Shown piece after piece: positions 59,828 to 64,000 of a stretch of DNA of 64,000 nt. The stretch's first letter is position 1, and the number at the start of each line of letters is the position of its first letter. This stretch comes from UBA10649 sp965278945 (GTDB taxonomy: Bacteria; Actinomycetota; Actinomycetes; S36-B12), in contig OZ257128.1 in the NCBI GenBank assembly GCA_965278945.1, forward strand, positions 1,426,001-1,490,000, read 5' to 3'. The position numbers and the translations under genes are program-made. The notes beneath the pieces were generated by a model that was not told where the DNA came from, searched no databases, and was given only the letters and a program-made list of their open reading frames with translations.

Positions 59828-60430
59828 ATGCAAGCGCCAATGTTGAGCGGAGCAACTTACCGTTCCGAGACCGAATCTCGCATCTTGGACGCCGCGGCGA
59901 GGTTGTTTGCTTCCAATGGATTCAATGCGAGCACAACCCGGCAGATCGCTGCCGAAGCTGGTATGGAACGCGCCACGCTCTATCACTACACGGACTCAAA
60001 GCAGGAGTTGCTGTACCAGGTTTGTCTCAGGGCCATAGCCCGGGGCGCAGAGGAGATAATTGGGGCAGTTCAGCGCGAGGTAGGGCCTGAGGCTCGAATT
60101 AGGGCGCTATTCACACAGCACGTACTCTCGACTGTTGGCGACTTGGACTATCAGCGGACCATGCTACTAGAAATGCGAAGCTTGCGTGGTAAACACCTTG
60201 CCAAGGTGGTTCGGATGCGACAGTCGTACCAAACGTTCGTCGCGGCAGAGGTTCGTGAGGCACAGAAATCTGGCTACATTCGGAGCGACCTCGATGAACA
60301 GACCTTGGCACTCGCTCTGCTGGGGCTCCTGAACTGGACGCTCATCTGGTATCAGACCAGCGGCCAAATGTCTCCGGACCAACTCGCTCTAGCGCTCCTC
60401 ACAGTCTTCATTGAAGGCGCAGAAGCCTGA
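59828..60430 (+). CDS. TetR-family transcriptional regulator
   Basis: 200 residues; ATG at 59828 after GGAAGG. Helix-turn-helix ILDAAARLFASNGFNASTTR, then AGMERATLYHYTDSKQELLY; C-terminal helical domain of usual size. Last intact gene before the IS3 relic, whose left end begins four bases after its stop. It likely controls the upstream operon and perhaps the Liv transporter through the CCGAGCGCTCGG sites. The 133-bp gap before it carries CCAAG-N7-CTTGG (59708-59724), another possible operator. Confidence 0.88.
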   Translation: MQAPMLSGATYRSETESRILDAAARLFASNGFNASTTRQIAAEAGMERATLYHYTDSKQELLYQVCLRAIARGAEEIIGAVQREVGPEARIRALFTQHVLSTVGDLDYQRTMLLEMRSLRGKHLAKVVRMRQSYQTFVAAEVREAQKSGYIRSDLDEQTLALALLGLLNWTLIWYQTSGQMSPDQLALALLTVFIEGAEA

Positions 60431-60476
60431 TTGGGGGGTCTGCCCCCGCTTTGGTTGACTCGCGGGGTGGGGTGGA

Positions 60477-61340
60477 TCAGACCGCTTTTGCGACCGTGTG
60501 GTGAGTCGTCTCAAACTCGATGGGCGTGAGCTTTCCCAGGGCACGCTGCCGGCGGCGACGGTGGTAGGTCCGCTCGATCCAGTGGACAATCGCGTGGCGT
60601 AGCTCCCCTCGGGTGGTCCACGGCTTGCGGTGCAGGACATTCTTCTGCAGCAGGGAGAAGAACGACTCCATGGCCGCGTTGTCGCCGGCCGAGGACACCC
60701 TGCCCTACGAGCCGCCCAGGTTGTTGTTGGCCAGCATGCGGGTGAACTTCTTGGGACGAAGTTGACTGCCTCTGTCCGAGTGAACAATGGTTCGGAGGGG
60801 TCGGCCGCGCAGGATGGTCGCCATCCGCAGCGCGTTGACGGCCAGCGATGCCTTCATCCGGGAGTCGATCGAGTATCCGACGATCCGGTTGGAATGGCAG
60901 TACTTGATCGCACACAGGTACACCTTCCCCTCCGCGGTCCAGTGCTCGGTGATGTCGACCAGCCACAGCACGTCGGGCCCATCCGCGGTGAAGTCCCGGT
61001 TGACGAGGTCGTCGTGGACCGCGGGGCCGGCCTTCTTGCCCGAGCCCCGCTTCTTGACGATCACCGAGAGGATGCCCTCCTGGCTGCAGAACCATTGCTC
61101 GCGGTTTTCACTGGCGGTGAGGCCCTTCTCGTGGATCAGCTCATCAGCGATGAGCCGGTACCCGAACTCGGGGTCGTCGGCGTGCACGTCGTACGCGGCG
61201 TTGATCAGGTGCGCGTCCGTCCCAGTCCCGCCGGCAGACGGGGTCCTTGCGCCAGGCGTGATACGCCTGAGTGGAGAAGCCCGGCACCCGGCACCGGTAT
61301 CCCTCGCCGGCGAGGGATCGCCGACCATGGGATACATCAT
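60477..61340 (-). pseudogene. IS3-family OrfB transposase, nonsense and frameshift mutations
   Basis: DDE parts remain (VLWLVDITEHWTAEGKVYLC, TIVHSDRGSQLRPKKF, AMESFFSLLQKNVLHRKPW), but a TAG at 60705-60707 replaces the Met codon of the conserved SMG block. The N-terminal region shifts frame twice (FSTQAYHAWRKDPV is in another phase from MMYPMVGD and from DAHLINAA). Not functional. Confidence 0.87.
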
Positions 61341-61621
61341 TTTGGGTTCACGCCCGTCCCAGATACACCGCCGCCCGCCGCAGTTCCTCGTTCTCCCGCT
61401 CCAGCAGGCGGATCCAGCTTCTTTGCCTCGCGCAGTTCCGCAGTCTCAGCCCGGGTCGCACCCGGCCGGCGGCCCTCCTCGACATCATCGAACTTCAGCC
61501 AGTGCAGCAGGCACGACTCGGAGATCCCGAAATCACGGGCGACCTGCGCGATCGGGGCATCGGACTGGCGAGCGACCGCGACCTCGTCACGGCGGCACTT
61601 CAACGGAAACGCCTTCGGCAT
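61337..61621 (-). pseudogene. IS3-family OrfA, frameshifted C-terminus
   Basis: 94 codons. The helix-turn-helix is kept (IAQVARDFGISESCLLHWLK) but the leucine-zipper end is out of frame (KKLDPPAGAGERGTAAGG, where RIRLLEQENEVLRRA is expected). Partner of the broken OrfB. Confidence 0.75.
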
Positions 61622-61689
61622 GACCTACATCCTTCCAGCGAGGACGAATCCTCACAGGAGTCAACCAAAGTCTGGGCAGACCCGGGTGA

Positions 61690-61854
61690 CACGTTCCTTG
61701 GCTGGACGCCTTCGCCAAGTACGTACTGGCCGGCTTACTCCTTACCGCTATTCCGATTGCGACCAGCTTCCTGCAGGCTGACATCCCTATCACCAACGCT
61801 CATTCCGGCGTCATGCCCTCCCGAGTGACGCCGGGGCTCACCGTGCCTGAGTGA
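61690..61854 (+). pseudogene. 3' fragment of an unknown membrane protein gene cut by the IS3 element
   Basis: The frame reads in directly from the element's right end with no start codon. LDAFAKYVLAGLLLTAIPIA is a likely transmembrane helix, and translation continues for about 35 codons to TGA at 61854. I do not recognise the family. Between here and 62098 I see only promoter-like sequence and the palindrome at 62008. Confidence 0.35.
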
Positions 61855-62007
61855 GCACACCAGATCGATCCTTCAACAAGAACTCGATGGGCATGCTCAA
61901 AGTGCGACGTCGGCGACCTGGTTAGTAGCTCCGGGTGGGCTAGCGACTCATTGCCAAGCGGACAAGGTCACGCTCAGGTCACGATTGGGTCATTTGCGAG
62001 GTGTTTC

Positions 62008-62019
62008 CCGAGCGCTCGG
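62008..62019. promoter_or_regulatory. candidate operator palindrome CCGAGCGCTCGG, copy 2
   Basis: The same 12-bp palindrome plus TTGA as at 52636, 79 bp before the binding-protein start. GTTGATAATGAAT after it may include a -10-like TAATGAAT. Links transporter and degradation operon regulation. Confidence 0.55.
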
Positions 62020-62098
62020 TTGATAATGAATCCTGCTAAGGCTGCACGTTCCCGCGAGCTCCGTGTGGAGACCTCGCTCATCACAAGTAGGAGGCTGA

Positions 62099-63265
62099 AT
62101 GTTCAGAATTCGGTTGGTAGTGACGGTGGCGATCGGCGCACTGGCAATCGCGGCATGCGGCTCGAGCACGAGCGCGGACTCCACCTCACCAGTGGCGTCG
62201 AGCGCGAGCGAGCAGACGGAGGCGGCCGGGAAGAAGATCCAAATAGTCGATATCATCGGCGCTACTGGTGCGACCAGTTCAGTTGCCGCGTTGACAGTTC
62301 CCGGTGTCCAATTGGCGGTAGACGAGATCAACTCTTCCGGCTATTTGGGTGACTCGCAGATCGAACTCACGGTTCAGGACTCGGGGTCCGATCCTCAACA
62401 GGCCTCCGCGTTGTTTACGCAGGCCGCCAATGATCCGAATATCCTCGGCGCGATAGGGCCCGTCTACAGCCTGGAGGCTCTCAGTGTGGGTCCCCTCGCG
62501 ATGAGGTATAAGTTGCCCACCATCTTCACGCAAGCCGGGAGTCCCGGTGTTGTCAGCGGGGAGTACACATATCGCGCCACCGCGCCTTTCTCGACGCTCT
62601 ACCCTGTTCTGTTCGACAAGTTGGCGGCTGACGGCGTCAAAACGATAGGGCTCCTCTACGACTCGGCGAATCCGAACTTGACGGATATCGGTGAGTCTGT
62701 GATCCCAGCGCTTGCAAAGTCCGCCGGCATTGAGGTCGTGGCAAGTGTCGGCGTTCCGACATCGACAATTGATTACAGCGCACCGTTGGGCAAGATCGTG
62801 GATGCTGACCCTGATGCCGTCGGAGTTCTCTTGGTCACCAAGTCGAACGGCACCGGTATCCAGCAACTCCGGAATCTGGGCTACGAGGGAACGATCTTTT
62901 CCAGCCCGTCTGCCGGATCTGGGAATGCTGGGCCAGCAGGCAAAGGTGTGATCTGGCCGACCGACTTCAATACTGCCCAGCCCGGTTCTGGTACCGAAAC
63001 GTTCAACAAGCTCTTCATGGGCGCCAACAATGGGGAGACGCCCTCCAACTATGCGGCTGAAGGCTACGACGCGATGTGGATGATGGCACGCGGTATTAAG
63101 GCAGCCGGTGAACTCACCCGAGAAGGCCTACAGGCCGGCCTCGACAAGGTCGCGGCTGAAGGCTTTGAAGGCGCAATGGGACCTCTCACGTTTGATAATC
63201 GCGACTTGCGTGTTCCGGGGGTTGTGGTGCAGTGGGACGGGACGAAGGAGATCCTCGTCGACTAA
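62099..63265 (+). CDS. Liv-type ABC transporter substrate-binding lipoprotein
   Basis: 388 residues; ATG at 62099 after TAGGAGG. Lipobox IAACG with Cys near residue 20 and a Ser/Thr-rich linker. The mature part is a type-I periplasmic binding fold (IIGATGATSSVAALTVPGVQ, LAVDEINSSGYLGD, VQDSGSDPQQASALFTQAAN). Such proteins bind amino acids but in actinobacterial catabolic clusters often bind aromatic or alicyclic acids. It precedes the LivH-type permease. Confidence 0.9.
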   Translation: MFRIRLVVTVAIGALAIAACGSSTSADSTSPVASSASEQTEAAGKKIQIVDIIGATGATSSVAALTVPGVQLAVDEINSSGYLGDSQIELTVQDSGSDPQQASALFTQAANDPNILGAIGPVYSLEALSVGPLAMRYKLPTIFTQAGSPGVVSGEYTYRATAPFSTLYPVLFDKLAADGVKTIGLLYDSANPNLTDIGESVIPALAKSAGIEVVASVGVPTSTIDYSAPLGKIVDADPDAVGVLLVTKSNGTGIQQLRNLGYEGTIFSSPSAGSGNAGPAGKGVIWPTDFNTAQPGSGTETFNKLFMGANNGETPSNYAAEGYDAMWMMARGIKAAGELTREGLQAGLDKVAAEGFEGAMGPLTFDNRDLRVPGVVVQWDGTKEILVD

Positions 63266-63364
63266 CACAACCAATCACAAGGACATGCATGTCGTTGCGT
63301 AGCGCCGTGCTCCACAAGAGATGCTGGTCCTTCTGCTAGATGGAACGAGAGAGATCGGGGTGAG

Positions 63365-64000
63365 ATGGCAGAGAGCGTTGTAAACATCATCACGTTGGGC
63401 TCCATCTATACGCTCTTCGCCCTCGGTTTGACCCTGTCCTGGGGGACGGTGGGCGTCTTGAACATGGCACACGGCAGCATCTTCATGTTCTCGACGTTCA
63501 TCGCCTTCTGGGTCGCCACCAATCTTGTCTACGTGAATCCACTCGTCGATCTTTTCATTGCCATGGCTGCGGGCGCTTCGCTGTCTGTTGCCCTTGAACT
63601 CCTTGCTATTCAACCGATTCTTCGGCGGCACAAACGAAGGAGTGCAGCGGACACCCAGATTCTCGTTGCGGGTATCGGCATCGCGACTGTGCCGGTCGCG
63701 ATCGCAGATATGGGAACGGATGGTTCCCCGTTTGGACTCACAGGCTCGTCGAGCCTGACATATCGGGTTAGCGTGTTCGGAACTAGCGTCTCGGTGATTC
63801 AGATCCTCATTGTTGTCGTTGGAGTGAGCTTCACGGTCCTTCTCGCGTGGTGGCTTCGTCGATCTCGTCAAGGTCTTGCACTGCGCGCGCTCGGGGTCGA
63901 TCCCGAAGTCGCGAGTTTGATGGGCGTCGGCCGAAGACTGCCCTCGGTGTCCGTGATGGCCGTTTCTGGGGCATTGGCAGGACTCGCCGGAGCGCTTCTC
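63365..64000 (+). CDS. Liv-type ABC transporter permease (LivH-like), 3' end outside window
   Basis: ATG at 63365; 212 codons are open to the last base of the window. At least five hydrophobic segments. LivH-type motifs: LGSIYTLFALGLTLSWGTVG, VLNMAHGSIFMF near residue 33, and LRALGVDPEVASLMGVG, the cytoplasmic loop that meets the ATPase. Second gene of the transporter operon; LivM, LivG and LivF homologues should follow outside the window. Confidence 0.92.
   Translation, partial: MAESVVNIITLGSIYTLFALGLTLSWGTVGVLNMAHGSIFMFSTFIAFWVATNLVYVNPLVDLFIAMAAGASLSVALELLAIQPILRRHKRRSAADTQILVAGIGIATVPVAIADMGTDGSPFGLTGSSSLTYRVSVFGTSVSVIQILIVVVGVSFTVLLAWWLRRSRQGLALRALGVDPEVASLMGVGRRLPSVSVMAVSGALAGLAGALL

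Larger units (their letters stand above)
60434..61685 (-). mobile_element. decayed IS3-family element
   Basis: The ends are inverted repeats: GGGTCTGCCCCCGCTTTGGT then TGACTC on the left (from 60436), and the complement (GGGTCTGCCCAGACTTTGGT, then TGACTC) on the right (ending 61683). It contains broken orfA and orfB on the minus strand. It separates the catabolic operon from the Liv transporter genes and truncates a gene on its right side. Confidence 0.85.

Noticed and set aside
60630..61781. 383-codon plus-strand frame
   Set aside because: Antisense shadow of the decayed IS3 transposase; no motif and no ribosome-binding site.
1..64000. tRNA, rRNA, CRISPR array, riboswitch or replication origin
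   Set aside because: No cloverleaf-like genes, regularly spaced repeats, conserved aptamer blocks or origin iterons were noticed on either strand.

Overview
The window reads as a GC-rich actinobacterial chromosome island or catabolic plasmid. The evidence is abundant GTG and TTG starts, FadR/IclR/TetR regulators, a P450 with a 3Fe-4S ferredoxin, short lipoprotein signals, and insertion sequences of the IS3, IS481, IS21 and IS30 types. No tRNA, rRNA, CRISPR array or replication origin was found. Almost every intact gene belongs to uptake or breakdown of aromatic, alicyclic or acyl-CoA compounds.

Layout. (1) 0-6.4 kb: acyl-CoA beta-oxidation genes (fused TPP-dependent E1, three crotonases, thiolase) with FadR-type and TetR regulators. 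(2) 6.4-12 kb: IS graveyard (transposase tail, internally deleted IS21, IS3 nested in IS481), a patatin-like gene and small membrane ORFs. (3) 12-31.6 kb: aromatic oxygenase region on the minus strand: SDR, LigB-type ring-cleavage dioxygenases, MhpC-like hydrolase, Pht4-like dihydrodiol dehydrogenase, Rieske oxygenases and a polyamine/iron-type ABC transporter, then ferredoxin, a 46-residue peptide, a Pch2/TRIP13-like AAA+ ATPase and a bicupin dioxygenase, with a divergent ferredoxin reductase. A 2.4-kb block (hydrolase plus dehydrogenase) occurs twice as near-identical direct repeats with opposite gene losses at the edges. (4) 31.6-46.9 kb: LigJ/LigK-like enzymes of protocatechuate 4,5-cleavage, alcohol dehydrogenase, 4,5-dihydroxyphthalate decarboxylase-like protein, phthalate 4,5-dioxygenase-like oxygenase with a PanB-like protein and an unknown protein, one IS, a FadR-type GntR regulator, an MFS carrier, the hydratase/acetaldehyde dehydrogenase/aldolase trio that ends meta-cleavage, and an IclR regulator. 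(5) 46.8-49.2 kb: phosphoglycerate mutase plus gene debris. (6) 49.2-60.4 kb: CoA transferase with IclR, then one long plus-strand operon (acyl-CoA ligase, crotonase, P450, acyl-CoA dehydrogenase, ferredoxin, SDR, BadI/MenB-like hydrolase, TetR). (7) 60.4-64 kb: a dead IS3 element and the start of a branched-chain-amino-acid-type (Liv) ABC transporter.

How it may work together (inference). Region 3-4 looks like import of an aromatic acid, dioxygenation, dihydrodiol dehydrogenation or decarboxylation, extradiol cleavage, hydrolysis, and conversion to pyruvate and acetyl-CoA. A TGGT-N3-ACCA palindrome, which fits the FadR-type operator consensus, lies in several promoters of this block, and the GntR gene at 40.6 kb is the natural candidate regulator. 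Region 6 looks like CoA activation, P450 hydroxylation, dehydrogenation and hydrolytic ring opening of an alicyclic acid. A CCGAGCGCTCGG palindrome lies before both this operon and the Liv transporter.

Most unusual: an oxygenase alpha subunit whose Rieske motif has lost a histidine ligand, a TRIP13-like AAA+ ATPase inside a dioxygenase operon, and the duplication/deletion history around 13-20 kb with further debris of the same genes at 47.6 kb.
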